Shown here: piece after piece, positions 8,518 through 18,403 of the stretch
How the letters are laid out: each line of letters starts with the position of its first letter
Numbering within the stretch: the stretch's first letter is position 1
Source: Marinobacterium litorale DSM 23545
Lineage (GTDB): Bacteria > Pseudomonadota > Gammaproteobacteria > Pseudomonadales > Balneatricaceae
DNA length: 64,000 bases
NCBI RefSeq assembly: GCF_000428985.1
Contig: NZ_KE386828.1
Coordinates: 62,001 to 126,000 of the forward strand
Direction of reading: 5' to 3'
Notes under the pieces: model-generated
Told to the model about the DNA's origin: nothing
Seen by the model: the letters and a program-made list of their open reading frames with translations, nothing else
Databases searched by the model: none
Position numbers and translations under genes: made by a program

Positions 8518-9093
8518 ATGGTTGATAAGAGCACGAAAAAGGGTTTCGATCTGACGCAGTTAACTCGTGACGTCGAAACGCAGGGGCAGGATATTCCGCC
8601 ATTGGAGCAATGGCAGCCTGAGTTTTGCGGCGATATCGATATGCGAATTGCCCGCGATGGCACCTGGTACCACGAAGGTACGCCCATCGGGCGCGAAGCG
8701 ATGGTGCGGATGTTTTCCCGGATACTCTGGCAGGAGAATGGCGAATACTATCTGAAAACTCCGGTAGAACAGGTGCGGATTCAGGTGGATGATCTTCCGT
8801 TCCTGTTTGTCGATATGGAGCAGACGGAGGGGGAGCAGGGGACTGAGTTACTTTTTATCAGCACCACCGGCGATCGTGTCGCAGCGGGGCCGGCGCACCC
8901 ATTGACCGTTGTTGAAAGCGAACGTGGAGAGCCGCAGCCGTCGCTGTTGGTACGGTTCGGGATGTCCGGGCGGATTAATCGCAACCTGTTCTATCGGCTG
9001 GTTGAGCTGGCAGCGACTGAAGAGTGTGCGGAGGGTGGAGAAGAGCTCGCGCTATACAGCGGTGGCGAGCGCTTCTCTCTGGGGCGGATCTAA
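8518..9093 (+). CDS. DUF1285 family protein
   Basis: The protein has 191 residues, the usual length of DUF1285 proteins. The segments PPLEQWQPEFCGDIDMRI, ARDGTWYHEGTPIGR and WQENGEYYLKTPVE are characteristic. Members are soluble and of unknown function, widespread in proteobacteria. There is no signal peptide or membrane segment. The gene ends 6 bases from the stop of the convergent ychF. Confidence 0.88.
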   Translation: MVDKSTKKGFDLTQLTRDVETQGQDIPPLEQWQPEFCGDIDMRIARDGTWYHEGTPIGREAMVRMFSRILWQENGEYYLKTPVEQVRIQVDDLPFLFVDMEQTEGEQGTELLFISTTGDRVAAGPAHPLTVVESERGEPQPSLLVRFGMSGRINRNLFYRLVELAATEECAEGGEELALYSGGERFSLGRI

Positions 9094-9099
9094 ACGGTG

Positions 9100-10191
9100 T
9101 TAGACGTTGAAGCGGAAGTGAACCACATCGCCATCCTGGACGATATATTCCTTCCCTTCCAGACGCCACTTACCGGCGTCCTTGGCACCCTGTTCGCCCT
9201 TGTATTCGATAAAGTCGTCGTAGGCGACCACTTCGGCACGGATAAAGCCTTTCTCGAAATCGGTATGAATGACACCGGCTGCCTGAGGTGCGGTGGCACC
9301 GACTTTAACGGTCCAGGCACGCACTTCTTTTACACCGGCGGTGAAGTAGGTCTGCAGTCCCAGTAGCTCGTAACCGGCGCGGATCACGCGGTCCAGGCCC
9401 GGTTCTTCCATCCCCATCTCTTCGAGGAACATCAGCTTTTCTTCATCTTCCAGCTCGGCGATCTCTGCTTCGAGCTTATTGCAGACGGGCACCACGCTGG
9501 CATTTTCACCGGCAGCCAGCTCCTTGACCTGGTCCAGCCAGGGGTTGTTCTCGAAGCCATCTTCCGCCACGTTAGCGATATACATGGTGGGCTTGGTGGT
9601 CAACAGATGGAAGGTGCGCACCAGCTTGCGTTCATCCTCTTCCAGGGCCAGCGAGCGTACCGGCAAGCCCTCTTCCAGATGGGGGATCAGTTTTTCCAGC
9701 AGTGCCTTGGCTGCGATCGATTCCTTGTCGCCGCCCTTGGCGGAGCGCGTTACGCGCTGAAGCTGTTTCTCGCAGGATTCCAGATCCGCCAGTGCCAGCT
9801 CCAGGTTGATGGTTTCGATATCTTCCAGCGGGTGAATACGATTTGCCACGTGGATAACGTTATCATCCTCAAAGCAACGCACGACGTGAGCGATGGCGTC
9901 TGTTTCGCGGATGTTGGCCAGGAACTTGTTGCCCAGTCCTTCACCTTTGGACGCACCCGCGACAAGCCCTGCGATATCGACAAATTCCATGGCGGTGGGG
10001 ACCACGCGCTCCGGCTTGACGATCTCTGCCAGCGCGTCCAGGCGCGGGTCCGGCATGGGCACAACGCCGGCGTTGGGTTCGATGGTACAGAACGGGAAGT
10101 TTTCCGCTGCGATGCCCGATTTGGTCAGGGCGTTGAACAGAGTGGACTTGCCGACGTTAGGTAAACCGACGATGCCGCATTTGAATCCCAT
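9100..10191 (-). CDS. ychF: Redox-regulated ATPase/GTPase YchF (Obg family)
   Basis: The 363-residue protein is of normal YchF length. It has the P-loop GLPNVGKST near the N-terminus, the [17 protein letters not shown] switch region, a NVAED segment in place of the classical NKxD specificity motif (the basis for ATP preference in YchF), a helical insertion, and the C-terminal TGS-type domain ending VVHFRFNV. YchF/EngD binds ribosomes and is implicated in stress and translation start-site choice. It follows pth by 14 bases in a pth-ychF operon, as in Pseudomonas and E. coli. Confidence 0.96.
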   Translation of the reverse strand: MGFKCGIVGLPNVGKSTLFNALTKSGIAAENFPFCTIEPNAGVVPMPDPRLDALAEIVKPERVVPTAMEFVDIAGLVAGASKGEGLGNKFLANIRETDAIAHVVRCFEDDNVIHVANRIHPLEDIETINLELALADLESCEKQLQRVTRSAKGGDKESIAAKALLEKLIPHLEEGLPVRSLALEEDERKLVRTFHLLTTKPTMYIANVAEDGFENNPWLDQVKELAAGENASVVPVCNKLEAEIAELEDEEKLMFLEEMGMEEPGLDRVIRAGYELLGLQTYFTAGVKEVRAWTVKVGATAPQAAGVIHTDFEKGFIRAEVVAYDDFIEYKGEQGAKDAGKWRLEGKEYIVQDGDVVHFRFNV

Positions 10192-10205
10192 GTTGAAAAT
10201 CCTGT

Positions 10206-10799
10206 TTAGCTGGAGGCGTTGAAACTGTGTAGGTGGTTCATGGCCCTTGGCCAGTCCCCTTTGATCGCCAGTGGCAATTGGCGCAGCGCTTCATCGATGG
10301 CGCTCTGGGTCAGCTCCCGCTCTTTCGGGGGGGCTTTACTGAGCACGAAATTCGAGACCTGGCTGGCGTGTCCCGGGTGGCCGATACCGATTCGCAGACG
10401 ATAGAAGTCGCGACTGTTTCCCATCTGGCTGATGATGCTGCGCAGACCGTTATGGCCGCCGTGGCCGCCGCCCTTTTTGAGGCGGGCCGTGCCTGGGTCG
10501 ATATCGAGTTCGTCGTGAACAACAAGGATGGCGTTGACCGGGATCTTGAAAAAATTGGCCAGTGCCGCGACCGCTTGGCCGCTCAGGTTCATGAAGGTTG
10601 TCGGTATCAGCAGGTGTACCGGCTCGCCCTCAATCAGAATCTTGCCGTACAGGCCTTTGTAGCGTGTTTCGACCTGCAGGGGGGTGTGCTGGTGGGCAGC
10701 AAGCTGCTCCACCAGCTCGGCACCGGCATTATGACGGGTATGCTCATACTTGCTGCCGGGGTTACCCAGGCCGACTATAAGGGCTATCCGATCATTCAT
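10206..10799 (-). CDS. pth: Peptidyl-tRNA hydrolase
   Basis: The enzyme frees stalled peptidyl-tRNAs by cleaving the ester bond, recycling tRNA. At 197 residues it has the family length. It shows [20 protein letters not shown], with the catalytic histidine in RHNAG, then the HDELDIDPG segment with the catalytic aspartate partner, and the [13 protein letters not shown] substrate-binding loop. It sits between rplY and ychF in the standard gammaproteobacterial order. Confidence 0.97.
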   Translation of the reverse strand: MNDRIALIVGLGNPGSKYEHTRHNAGAELVEQLAAHQHTPLQVETRYKGLYGKILIEGEPVHLLIPTTFMNLSGQAVAALANFFKIPVNAILVVHDELDIDPGTARLKKGGGHGGHNGLRSIISQMGNSRDFYRLRIGIGHPGHASQVSNFVLSKAPPKERELTQSAIDEALRQLPLAIKGDWPRAMNHLHSFNASS

Positions 10800-10821
10800 G
10801 CCTGTGCCTTAAGCCTGAGGC

Positions 10822-11409
10822 TTACTTGGCTTTGGCGCCACGCGGAGCGTAGCAGTAGCCGATACCCTGGTCGTGGTCTTCGCCGCGACGCAGAGCAACG
10901 ATCTCAACACCTTCCGGCAGAGTGATGTCGGAAAGGTGAGCGATTTCGCCCATCTGGATGTTGGACAGGTCAACTTCCAGTGCTTCCGGCAGGTCTTTCG
11001 GCAGGCAGAGAATTTCTACGGTGCTCGCTTCAGCCGCGAACTTGGCAGACGCCTTGGACGCAGCAGACTTGCCAAAGTTGACGAACTTCAGCGGTACCTG
11101 GATCTTGATCTTCTTGCTGTCATCCATGCGCTGGAAGTCAACGTGAAGAGCCAGCGGCTTGAACGGGTGACGCTGCAGGTCCTTGATGAACACGGTAGTG
11201 GCCTGGCCATCGACGTTCAGGGTCAGCGGCGAGGAGTAAAAACCCTCGATCAGCATCGCCTTGTACAGTTCGTTACCGTTTACGGAGATAGAAACCGGTT
11301 CACCGCTGCCGTACAGGATGCCCGGGATCTGACCTTCGCGACGCAGGCGGCGGCTCGCACCTTTCCCCTGATCGCTACGGGTCTGGGAGTTGATTACAAA
11401 ATCTGTCAT
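10822..11409 (-). CDS. rplY: 50S ribosomal protein L25/general stress protein Ctc
   Basis: At 195 residues this is the long Ctc form: an N-terminal 5S rRNA-binding L25 domain (about 1-95, with GKGASRRLRREGQIPGILYG) and a C-terminal TL5 beta domain. L25 binds 5S rRNA in the large subunit. It lies between prs and pth, the usual place. A hairpin and T-rich stretch separate it from prs, so it may have partly separate expression. Confidence 0.96.
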   Translation of the reverse strand: MTDFVINSQTRSDQGKGASRRLRREGQIPGILYGSGEPVSISVNGNELYKAMLIEGFYSSPLTLNVDGQATTVFIKDLQRHPFKPLALHVDFQRMDDSKKIKIQVPLKFVNFGKSAASKASAKFAAEASTVEILCLPKDLPEALEVDLSNIQMGEIAHLSDITLPEGVEIVALRRGEDHDQGIGYCYAPRGAKAK

Positions 11410-11424
11410 GGTTAATTACCTTTA

Positions 11425-11467
11425 AATAATAAAAACTGCAGGCTCCCGCGACCAGAAGCGTGCAGTT
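11425..11467 (-). terminator. Candidate terminator or attenuator between prs and rplY
   Basis: On the minus strand a 7-bp stem (AACTGCA/TGCAGTT) with a GC-containing loop of 20 bases is followed by TTTATTATTT. It may end prs transcripts, or partly attenuate reading into rplY. Confidence 0.45.
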
Positions 11468-11530
11468 ATTTCTTAGCCCTTTCGGGTGCGTGTGTACCGG
11501 ACTATGCCGATACGTTCAGGCCTGAATCGC

Positions 11531-12472
11531 TTAGCGAAACATGGCGCTGATTGACTCCTCATTGCAGACGCGGCGGACCGCTTCGGCAAGCATCGGAGCC
11601 AGCGTCAGCTGACGGATCTTTTCACACTTCTCCGCCGCTTCCGAGAGCGGGATGGTGTCGGTCACGACAAGCTCATCCAGCTCTGAATTCGTAACGTTGC
11701 TGATCGCCGGGCCTGACAGTACCGGGTGGGTCACGTAGGACACCACGCGGGAGGCTCCCTTATCCTTCAGCGCTTTTGCCGCCTTGCACAGGGTGCCGGC
11801 GGTATCACACATATCATCGACCAGAATGCAGGTGCGGCCCGAGACATCACCGATGATGTTCATGACCTGAGCTTCGTTGGCTTTCTCGCGACGCTTGTCG
11901 ATGATCGCCAGGTCACAGTCGAGCTGCTTGGCCACGGCGCGGGCACGGACTACGCCACCCACGTCCGGAGAAACCACGATCGGATCTTCATAGTACTGAT
12001 CCAGAATATCGTCGAGCAGCACCGGCGAGCCGTACACGTTATCCACCGGGATATCGAAAAAGCCCTGGATCTGGTCGGCGTGCAGGTCGACGGTTAGTAC
12101 GCGGTCGATACCGACGTTGGAGAGCATGCTGGCAACGACCTTTGCACTGATCGGCACGCGAGCCGAGCGCGGGCGGCGATCCTGACGCGCGTAACCGAAG
12201 TAGGGAATCACAGCGGTAACACGGGTTGCTGATGCGCGGCGCATGGCGTCGGCGAATACAATCAGCTCCATCAGGTTGTCGTTGGTCGGTGCGCAGGTGG
12301 ACTGGATGATAAACACATCCTTGCCACGCACGTTCTCCTGGATTTCGACGCTGACTTCACCATCGCTGAAGCGGGAGACGTTCGCCTTCCCCATGGGGAT
12401 GTCCAGTCGTTCCACCACTTTCTGGGCCAGCGCAGGGTTAGCGTTGCCGGTGAAAACCATCATTTTAGACAC
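11531..12472 (-). CDS. prs: Ribose-phosphate pyrophosphokinase
   Basis: Prs makes PRPP from ribose 5-phosphate and ATP for nucleotide, histidine and tryptophan synthesis. The chosen GTG start gives 313 residues ([17 protein letters not shown]), which matches Pseudomonas Prs, and AGAAGG lies 8 bases upstream. An ATG 21 codons earlier (12535) would add a non-homologous leader. Visible features are [16 protein letters not shown], the [16 protein letters not shown] flexible loop, [12 protein letters not shown], and the PRPP-binding loop [15 protein letters not shown]. tRNA-Gln lies just upstream and is probably co-transcribed. Confidence 0.96.
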   Translation of the reverse strand: MSKMMVFTGNANPALAQKVVERLDIPMGKANVSRFSDGEVSVEIQENVRGKDVFIIQSTCAPTNDNLMELIVFADAMRRASATRVTAVIPYFGYARQDRRPRSARVPISAKVVASMLSNVGIDRVLTVDLHADQIQGFFDIPVDNVYGSPVLLDDILDQYYEDPIVVSPDVGGVVRARAVAKQLDCDLAIIDKRREKANEAQVMNIIGDVSGRTCILVDDMCDTAGTLCKAAKALKDKGASRVVSYVTHPVLSGPAISNVTNSELDELVVTDTIPLSEAAEKCEKIRQLTLAPMLAEAVRRVCNEESISAMFR

Positions 12473-12547
12473 GGCGAATACCTTCTTGATTGCATCAGGT
12501 TGAGCGGATGAAGTCGCTGAAAGGGAGTCAGTCATCGATCACAATTC

Positions 12548-12622
12548 TGGCAGGGGTAGCAGGATTCGAACCTGCGCATGACGGGATCAAAACCCGTTGC
12601 CTTACCGCTTGGCTATACCCCT
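12548..12622 (-). tRNA. tRNA-Gln (anticodon TTG), copy upstream of prs
   Basis: This is a 75-base cloverleaf with an AGGGGTA/TACCCCT acceptor stem, the anticodon loop TTTTGAT and an encoded CCA. It differs from the Gln(TTG) gene at 7842-7916 mainly in the first acceptor pair and one D-loop base. A tRNA-Gln next to prs is common in gammaproteobacteria. Confidence 0.95.
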
Positions 12623-12661
12623 GTGTATTCAGGTGGCGGACCACCTATCCAAGAAGGCGCG

Positions 12662-12691
12662 TATTTTCGGTAAACAGGGCGCGAAAATCAA
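12662..12691 (-). promoter_or_regulatory. Promoter candidate for tRNA-Gln/prs
   Basis: On the minus strand TTGATT (12686-12691) is followed after 18 bases by AAAATA (12662-12667) and then a GC-rich CGCGCC discriminator. The mature tRNA begins about 40 bases downstream of the -10 box. Confidence 0.4.
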
Positions 12692-12726
12692 CCCCTGAAG
12701 CGGGTTCAGGCCGGTTAAATGACGAT

Positions 12727-13317
12727 TTATTCCGGCGGGGTTTTCTGCGGCTCCAGAGACCAATGGCCGATCACCAGTCGAATCCGGATATCGGCGTAGC
12801 GAAAATCCAGCCGGGAGGGGAGTGTGAGTTGATCGGAAATATCCGTCAGACGCAGTATCCCGACCTGCCAGCCCTGCTGTTCAAAGCCTGGCCCGCCGCT
12901 GCTCAGCGGTTGGGAGGGGAGGTCTGGCGCCGGTCGGCCGGTGACCCAGTAGCTGGCCTGACTGACTGGCAGATGCCAGCCCAGCGCTTGCTGCATGACC
13001 GACTCCGGGTTGGGGCCGGTCAGCGGTTGCTCCTCCCCGGGCAACGAAAGGCTGACAAGGCCTGGGCCGCCTTCGATGCGGGCGCCGCCCTGTCCCAGCG
13101 GCCCACTAACGATGATTTTGAATCGTTCGCCTTGCTGTTGCCAATCGATATAGGCGGTGTTTGAGCTTTCTCCACTGCGGATTGCCGCTTTACCTTCCAG
13201 TGACCAGTCCTGTCCCGGGTTGCCGCGTAGTTGATCGTTCTGACTTACGGGTGGAGCCTGGACACCAGCGCAACCCGTCAATAGCGTGAACAGGACCAGA
13301 GCAAGCAGTCGCGTCAC
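12727..13317 (-). CDS. lolB: Outer membrane lipoprotein receptor LolB
   Basis: LolB takes lipoproteins from periplasmic LolA and inserts them in the outer membrane. The 196-residue protein has a lipoprotein signal peptide with lipobox LLTGC (lipidated C16), then WSLEGKAAIRSGESSNTAYIDW, GPLGQGGARIEG and YWVTGRPAPD, all LolB-like. Its start overlaps the stop of the TPR lipoprotein gene by 4 bases, so the two are translationally coupled. In related genomes ispE follows lolB; here a tRNA-Gln gene follows instead. Confidence 0.93.
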   Translation of the reverse strand: MTRLLALVLFTLLTGCAGVQAPPVSQNDQLRGNPGQDWSLEGKAAIRSGESSNTAYIDWQQQGERFKIIVSGPLGQGGARIEGGPGLVSLSLPGEEQPLTGPNPESVMQQALGWHLPVSQASYWVTGRPAPDLPSQPLSSGGPGFEQQGWQVGILRLTDISDQLTLPSRLDFRYADIRIRLVIGHWSLEPQKTPPE

Positions 13318-15020
13318 AGGTCGATTCCCAAGCGTGATTGCACTTCATGCAGCTGCTCGGCGTCTGGGTTTTGCGCCAGGGTGTCCCTCAACACGGAGCG
13401 GGCACGCTCGGTCTGTCCGTCAACCCACAGCACTTCCACCAGATGGGCGGCCACTTCCGGGTCGGCGAAGCGTTCATACGCGCGGTTCAGGAAATCCAGC
13501 GCTTCATTGGTACGCCCCAGTTTGAACAGCACCCAGCCCATGGAGTCAAGTACCGCCGCGTCCTCGGGGTGTTGCTCCAGAGCCTCTGATATCAGGGTAT
13601 GCGCCCGCTGATAGTCCTTTGTGTAGAGCGTCAGGGAGTATCCCAGCGCGTTGAGGAGCATGCCGTTGTCGGGCTCCAGCGTCAGCGCCCGTTCAAGGTC
13701 GGACAACATCTGCTGGGGATCGCTCGGCTCAATGAGCAGTGCGCGGCTGTACAGGAGGCCCACATGGTCCGGGTTAGCATCCAGAGCTGCATTAATACGC
13801 TGTAACGCGGGCTGCGTGTAGCCATGGGCCTGAAGCCACTCTGCATGCATCAGTGTGAGATCGATCCGTTGGTCGGGTGTCTCCTCGATCGCTCGGTCAA
13901 TGAGACTGTCGACCTCATCCTTTAACTCGGGATCATCCATCAGGTTCAACGCCCGGGCACGTGCCTGCTGCAGGTTGGGCCCGTTACTGACCTGAAGGTA
14001 GCGCTGCAAGGCTGACTGGGTATCGCCCATCTTCTCTTCGATCAGACCCAGATAGAACTGCAGGGTGTCATTGTCCGGGTTGCCCTCCAGCAGGTCGAGA
14101 ATCAAACCATGACTTTGCGGCAGCCGGTTATTGTCGAGCAGGAGCAGTGCGAAGTAGTACTGTAACTGGCTGTCATCCGGGTGCTCTTCGAGCAATGCAC
14201 GAATTTCCTCCGTCGCTGACTTCGGTTTATTCAGATCGAACAGCAGTTGTGCCCGCTGGATACGCAGTTGCTTATGGTCCGGAGTCTCATCCAGGGCGGC
14301 TTCCACCGCCTTGAGTGCCTCGTTGGCCTGTCCTCTGCGACGCAGGATCTCCGCTTTTTGCAGAACCAGCTCTGACTGGGCCGGTTCTACCGCGAGCCCT
14401 TGTTCCAGTAGCTCCAGGGCACCATCCTGATCGCCGATGCGACGCTTAAGCAGGGCACGGGTCAGGAGCAGATCCAGCCGCTCAGGCTCTGCCCGGGAGT
14501 ACTCTGCCAACAGTTGCTCATACACGGCGGCGGTTTGCGGCGGCAGTTCTGCGCTTTTGCTACCGATTAAAAGCACCGCTTCCGTGTTGTCATCCGCCAG
14601 CACCTGCTTGAGTAATGGCAGCGCTTCGTCGAAGCGCTGTTCGCTGATCAGAATGTTGGTACGAATGTGCAATGGCTCGGGATTGTCGGGCGCGGCGCGA
14701 CTCCAGAGTTCGGCGGCCTGAAGCACCGCGTCACTGTCGCGCAGAAACTGAGCTATACGGGTAGCGCGCTCGGCCACATCGGCATCGCCGGTGGTCCGCG
14801 CCTGATGCAGGTAGAACTCCAGCGCCTGATCAAACTGGTGACGCTGACCGGCGATTTCAGCCGCCAGCAGCTCAAATACCGACTCGCGGTTGAGCTCCCC
14901 GGGTTGATACGTCACCGGGTCGGGTTCGGTGGGTGTGGTGGGTGCCTGTGTCGATACCGTGCCGGCGCAGCCGGTGAGCAGGGCGAGCAGGCTAAGCGTC
15001 AGGAGGCCAGTCGTTCTCAT
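13314..15020 (-). CDS. TPR-repeat lipoprotein
   Basis: The protein has 568 residues from the ATG at 15020, chosen because it begins a lipoprotein signal peptide (MRTTGLLTLSLLALLTGC, lipidated C18). An upstream in-frame ATG at 15080 would bury that signal. The rest is almost entirely tetratricopeptide repeats, for example DNDTLQFYLGLIEEKMGD and DAAVLDSMGWVLFKLGR. It corresponds to the TPR protein between hemA and lolB in Pseudomonas (PA4667, from memory). Its role is unknown; a scaffold for envelope complexes is plausible. It is divergent from hemA. Confidence 0.9.
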   Translation of the reverse strand: MRTTGLLTLSLLALLTGCAGTVSTQAPTTPTEPDPVTYQPGELNRESVFELLAAEIAGQRHQFDQALEFYLHQARTTGDADVAERATRIAQFLRDSDAVLQAAELWSRAAPDNPEPLHIRTNILISEQRFDEALPLLKQVLADDNTEAVLLIGSKSAELPPQTAAVYEQLLAEYSRAEPERLDLLLTRALLKRRIGDQDGALELLEQGLAVEPAQSELVLQKAEILRRRGQANEALKAVEAALDETPDHKQLRIQRAQLLFDLNKPKSATEEIRALLEEHPDDSQLQYYFALLLLDNNRLPQSHGLILDLLEGNPDNDTLQFYLGLIEEKMGDTQSALQRYLQVSNGPNLQQARARALNLMDDPELKDEVDSLIDRAIEETPDQRIDLTLMHAEWLQAHGYTQPALQRINAALDANPDHVGLLYSRALLIEPSDPQQMLSDLERALTLEPDNGMLLNALGYSLTLYTKDYQRAHTLISEALEQHPEDAAVLDSMGWVLFKLGRTNEALDFLNRAYERFADPEVAAHLVEVLWVDGQTERARSVLRDTLAQNPDAEQLHEVQSRLGIDL

Positions 15021-15164
15021 AATCCGTTCTGATCCAGATGGCAAAAAGCCACTATAGTAGATGCGCGGTGTCATTGTCATTGCCGTGCTGACTCACTTAA
15101 TCAGCGGCGCGTTAAGGTGTATGATGTCGCGCTTGTCTGTTTAGGGTAGTGCGAACCACATTCT

Positions 15165-16436
15165 ATGGCGTTGCTGGCATTAGGGATCAACCACAAGACC
15201 GCGCCGGTCGAGGTACGTGAGCGGGTCGCATTTGCGCCTGAGCAACTCGGCGAGGCGATGTGCGGTGCCCGTGAACACGCGCGTCTGCAGGAAGTTGCTA
15301 TCCTCTCGACCTGCAACCGTACCGAGCTGTACTGCGCCACTGATCTGGAAAGTACGCGTCAGGTGCTGGAATGGATCGGCAGGTATCACGGGCTGGATCC
15401 AGACGAGCTGGAAAAGTGCAGTTACGTTTATCGTGACGAGGCCGCAGTCCGGCATATGATGCGTGTCGCCTGTGGGCTGGATTCGCTGGTGCTGGGCGAG
15501 CCACAGATTCTGGGTCAGCTGAAGACCGCCTTCAGCCTCTCCCAGGAAGCCGGAATGGTGGGGGCTGAGCTGGGGCGGCTGTTTCAGCACACCTTCTCCA
15601 TCGCCAAGCAGGTTCGTACGGAAACCGCCATTGGTCAGAATCCGGTATCGGTGGCGTACGCGGCCGTGAGCCTGGCTCAGCATATCTTTGCCGATCTGGG
15701 CGAGAGTCGGGCACTGTTGATCGGTGCCGGCGAAACCATCGAGCTGGTGGCACGCCACCTGAAGCAGGCCGGTGTACACTCGATCACCGTGGCGAACCGC
15801 ACGCTGACACGTGCCAGTGCCCTGGCGGAAGAGGTCGGCGGCGAGGCAATTGAACTCTCCGCCATGCCGGATGCACTCCCCCAGGCCGATATTCTGATCT
15901 CATCCACAGCGTCACAACTGCCCATACTGGGTAAAGGGGCTGTGGAGACCGCGCTCAAGAAACGCAAACATCGTCCCATGTTTATGGTTGATATTGCCGT
16001 ACCCCGGGATATTGAACCCCAGGTGGCGGAGCTGGATGATGTCTACCTCTACACGGTTGATGACCTGACCGAGGTTATTGAAGAGAACCAACGCTCCCGT
16101 GAATCGGCCGCCGCCGACGCCGAATCCATAATCGAAGCCGGTGCCCATGCCTTTCTGGCGCGGCTGCGTGAGTTAGAAGCGGTTGATACGCTGACCGCAC
16201 TGCGTCAGCAGGGGCAGGCGATCGCTGATGTGGAGCTGGATAAGGCGCTGCATCAACTGGCCCAGGGGCGTGATCCCGAAGCCGTTCTGCGCCAGATGGC
16301 GCGCGGCATCACCAACAAAATGTTGCATCAGCCTACTGTTCAGCTGCGCAAGGCTTCAGCCGAGGGGCGTAGCGAATTTGCCTCCGTTGCCCAGGAGCTG
16401 TTTCAGCTCGGTGATAACCCCTCCGGCGACAACTGA
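15165..16436 (+). CDS. hemA: Glutamyl-tRNA reductase
   Basis: HemA reduces glutamyl-tRNA with NADPH to glutamate-1-semialdehyde, the first committed step of tetrapyrrole synthesis in the C5 pathway. At 423 residues it has normal length. The catalytic cysteine C50 is in [11 protein letters not shown], and GVNHKT-like [13 protein letters not shown] begins the protein. The NADPH site is [17 protein letters not shown], and a helical dimerisation domain ends the chain. No strong ribosome site is visible before the ATG, which may suit the tight post-transcriptional control known for hemA. It is followed by prfA after 11 bases. Confidence 0.97.
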   Translation: MALLALGINHKTAPVEVRERVAFAPEQLGEAMCGAREHARLQEVAILSTCNRTELYCATDLESTRQVLEWIGRYHGLDPDELEKCSYVYRDEAAVRHMMRVACGLDSLVLGEPQILGQLKTAFSLSQEAGMVGAELGRLFQHTFSIAKQVRTETAIGQNPVSVAYAAVSLAQHIFADLGESRALLIGAGETIELVARHLKQAGVHSITVANRTLTRASALAEEVGGEAIELSAMPDALPQADILISSTASQLPILGKGAVETALKKRKHRPMFMVDIAVPRDIEPQVAELDDVYLYTVDDLTEVIEENQRSRESAAADAESIIEAGAHAFLARLRELEAVDTLTALRQQGQAIADVELDKALHQLAQGRDPEAVLRQMARGITNKMLHQPTVQLRKASAEGRSEFASVAQELFQLGDNPSGDN

Positions 16437-16447
16437 CGGACCCATCC

Positions 16448-17536
16448 ATGAAAGAATCTATTCAGAGCAAGCTGGAAAAGCTGTGCGACCGCTATGAGGA
16501 GCTCTCAGCTCTGTTGAGCGAACCCGAGGTGATCACCAATCAGGATCGGTTTCGTGACTACTCGCGGGAGTACGCCGAGCTTGAGCCGGTGGTCAAGACA
16601 TTTGGTGACTGGCGTCAGGCACAGGATGATCTGACTGAAGCTCAGGCGATGCTGGAGGATGCCGATCCAGATCTACGCGAAATGGCGCGGGAGGAGATCG
16701 ACAGTGCCCGCGAGGCGATCGAGCAGCTTGAGGCTGAGTTGCAGATCCTGCTGTTGCCAAAGGATCCTAACGACGGGCGGAACGTCTTTCTGGAGGTTCG
16801 CGCTGGTACCGGTGGTGATGAAGCGGCGATTTTTGCCGGGGATCTGTTCCGCATGTATTCGCGCTATGCCGAGCAGCGGGGCTGGCGTGTGGAAGTGATC
16901 AGCGCCAGTGAAGGTGAGCACGGCGGTTATAAAGAGATTATCAGCCGGGTGGTTGGTGAGTCTGTCTATGCCCGGCTTAAGTTTGAATCCGGGGCTCATC
17001 GGGTACAGCGGGTACCGGAAACCGAATCTCAGGGGCGTATTCATACCTCGGCCTGTACCGTTGCTGTGATGCCTGAGCTGGATGAGACCGCCGCCGTTGA
17101 GATCAATAAAGCTGATCTGAGAATTGATACCTTCCGCGCCTCCGGGGCCGGTGGTCAGCACGTTAACAAAACGGACTCCGCAATCCGTATCACCCACATT
17201 CCCACCGGTGTGGTGGTGGAGTGCCAGGAGGAACGGTCGCAACACAAGAACCGCGCCAAGGCGATGGGACTGCTCGCCTCACGGTTGCAGCAGGCGGAGA
17301 CCGACCGGCAGAACGCGGCCCAGGCCAGTACCCGTAAAAGCCTGGTGGGCTCCGGGGATCGCTCGGAGCGGATCAGAACCTACAACTTCCCCCAGGGCCG
17401 GGTCACTGATCATCGCATCAACCTGACGCTGTACAAGCTTTCTGAGGTGGTGCAGGGTGATTTGGATGCGGTCATTGATCCGCTGCTCCAGGAGCATCAG
17501 GCAGAGCAGCTCGGCGCACTGTCCGCAGAAGGGTGA
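16448..17536 (+). CDS. prfA: Peptide chain release factor 1
   Basis: RF1 ends translation at UAA and UAG. The 362-residue protein has the GGQ motif at 235-237 ([14 protein letters not shown]), which reaches the peptidyl transferase centre. It has PET in [15 protein letters not shown] at the stop-codon recognition PxT site, typical of RF1 rather than RF2. The gene lies in the hemA-prfA-prmC cluster; PrmC methylates the GGQ glutamine. Confidence 0.97.
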   Translation: MKESIQSKLEKLCDRYEELSALLSEPEVITNQDRFRDYSREYAELEPVVKTFGDWRQAQDDLTEAQAMLEDADPDLREMAREEIDSAREAIEQLEAELQILLLPKDPNDGRNVFLEVRAGTGGDEAAIFAGDLFRMYSRYAEQRGWRVEVISASEGEHGGYKEIISRVVGESVYARLKFESGAHRVQRVPETESQGRIHTSACTVAVMPELDETAAVEINKADLRIDTFRASGAGGQHVNKTDSAIRITHIPTGVVVECQEERSQHKNRAKAMGLLASRLQQAETDRQNAAQASTRKSLVGSGDRSERIRTYNFPQGRVTDHRINLTLYKLSEVVQGDLDAVIDPLLQEHQAEQLGALSAEG

Positions 17537-17542
17537 TACCCG

Positions 17543-18400
17543 GTGACTGATCAAGCGTTGACGATCGCCCGGGCGCTGGAGCTTGCGCAGCGTATCGACT
17601 CGGACAGTGCGCGTCTTGATGCGGAGCTGTTGCTCTGTCATGTGCTGTCCAAACCGCGCAGTTATCTGTTCACCTGGCCCGAACGGGTTCTTGATCCTAC
17701 CGATGCGGCTCAATTCAAGGCATTGCTGACGCGGCGTATAGCCGGCGAGCCGGTGGCTCACCTGACCGGCACCAGAGAGTTCTGGACACTGCAACTTGAA
17801 GTTTCGCCGGATACCCTGATCCCCAGGCCCGACACGGAAACGCTGGTTGAGGCCGCTCTGGCGGCCCTGCCCGATGGCAACTATCGTGTGGCGGACCTGG
17901 GGACAGGGAGCGGCGCCATTGCTCTGGCGCTGGCCAGTGAGCGCTCCGGCTGGCAGATCTATGCCACGGACCGGGTGCGATCAGCGGTGGCGCTGGCATC
18001 CCGAAACCGTGATCGGCATCAGCTTGCCAATGTCCAGGTGCTGGAGGGGAGTTGGTGTGAGCCCCTTGAAGGCCAGTTTGATCTGATTGTATCCAACCCT
18101 CCCTATATCGATGAAAAGGATCCTCATCTCAGTCAGGGGGATGTGCGCTTTGAGCCCGCCTCGGCGCTAGTCGCGCCTGATCAGGGGCTGGCGGATATCC
18201 GTTTGATTGCCAGCCAAAGCCGCGACAAGCTGGTCAAGGGTGGCTGGTTGATACTGGAGCACGGGTTTACACAGGCGCAGGCGGTTTCTGACATCCTGGC
18301 CCGGTTGGGCTACGTTAATATCGAGACCTTGCATGATCTGGGTGGACAGCCCCGCGTGACACGTGGCTGCTGGCAACCCGGCGGGAAGGATAAGGAGTAA
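17543..18400 (+). CDS. prmC: Release factor glutamine methyltransferase PrmC
   Basis: PrmC (HemK) methylates the GGQ glutamine of RF1 and RF2 using SAM. At 285 residues it has an N-terminal helical domain, the SAM-binding loop VADLGTGSGAIALALAS, and the catalytic NPPY motif in LIVSNPPYIDEKDPHL. The start codon is GTG, six bases after the prfA stop. The downstream moeB starts three bases after its stop, so the four genes hemA-prfA-prmC-moeB form one operon. Confidence 0.96.
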   Translation: MTDQALTIARALELAQRIDSDSARLDAELLLCHVLSKPRSYLFTWPERVLDPTDAAQFKALLTRRIAGEPVAHLTGTREFWTLQLEVSPDTLIPRPDTETLVEAALAALPDGNYRVADLGTGSGAIALALASERSGWQIYATDRVRSAVALASRNRDRHQLANVQVLEGSWCEPLEGQFDLIVSNPPYIDEKDPHLSQGDVRFEPASALVAPDQGLADIRLIASQSRDKLVKGGWLILEHGFTQAQAVSDILARLGYVNIETLHDLGGQPRVTRGCWQPGGKDKE

Positions 18401-18403
18401 CAG

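Noticed and set aside
12490-13164. A 224-codon plus-strand frame between prs and lolB
   Set aside because: It crosses the tRNA-Gln gene and lolB in antisense. It was also considered as a misplaced ispE, but shows no GHMP kinase motif.
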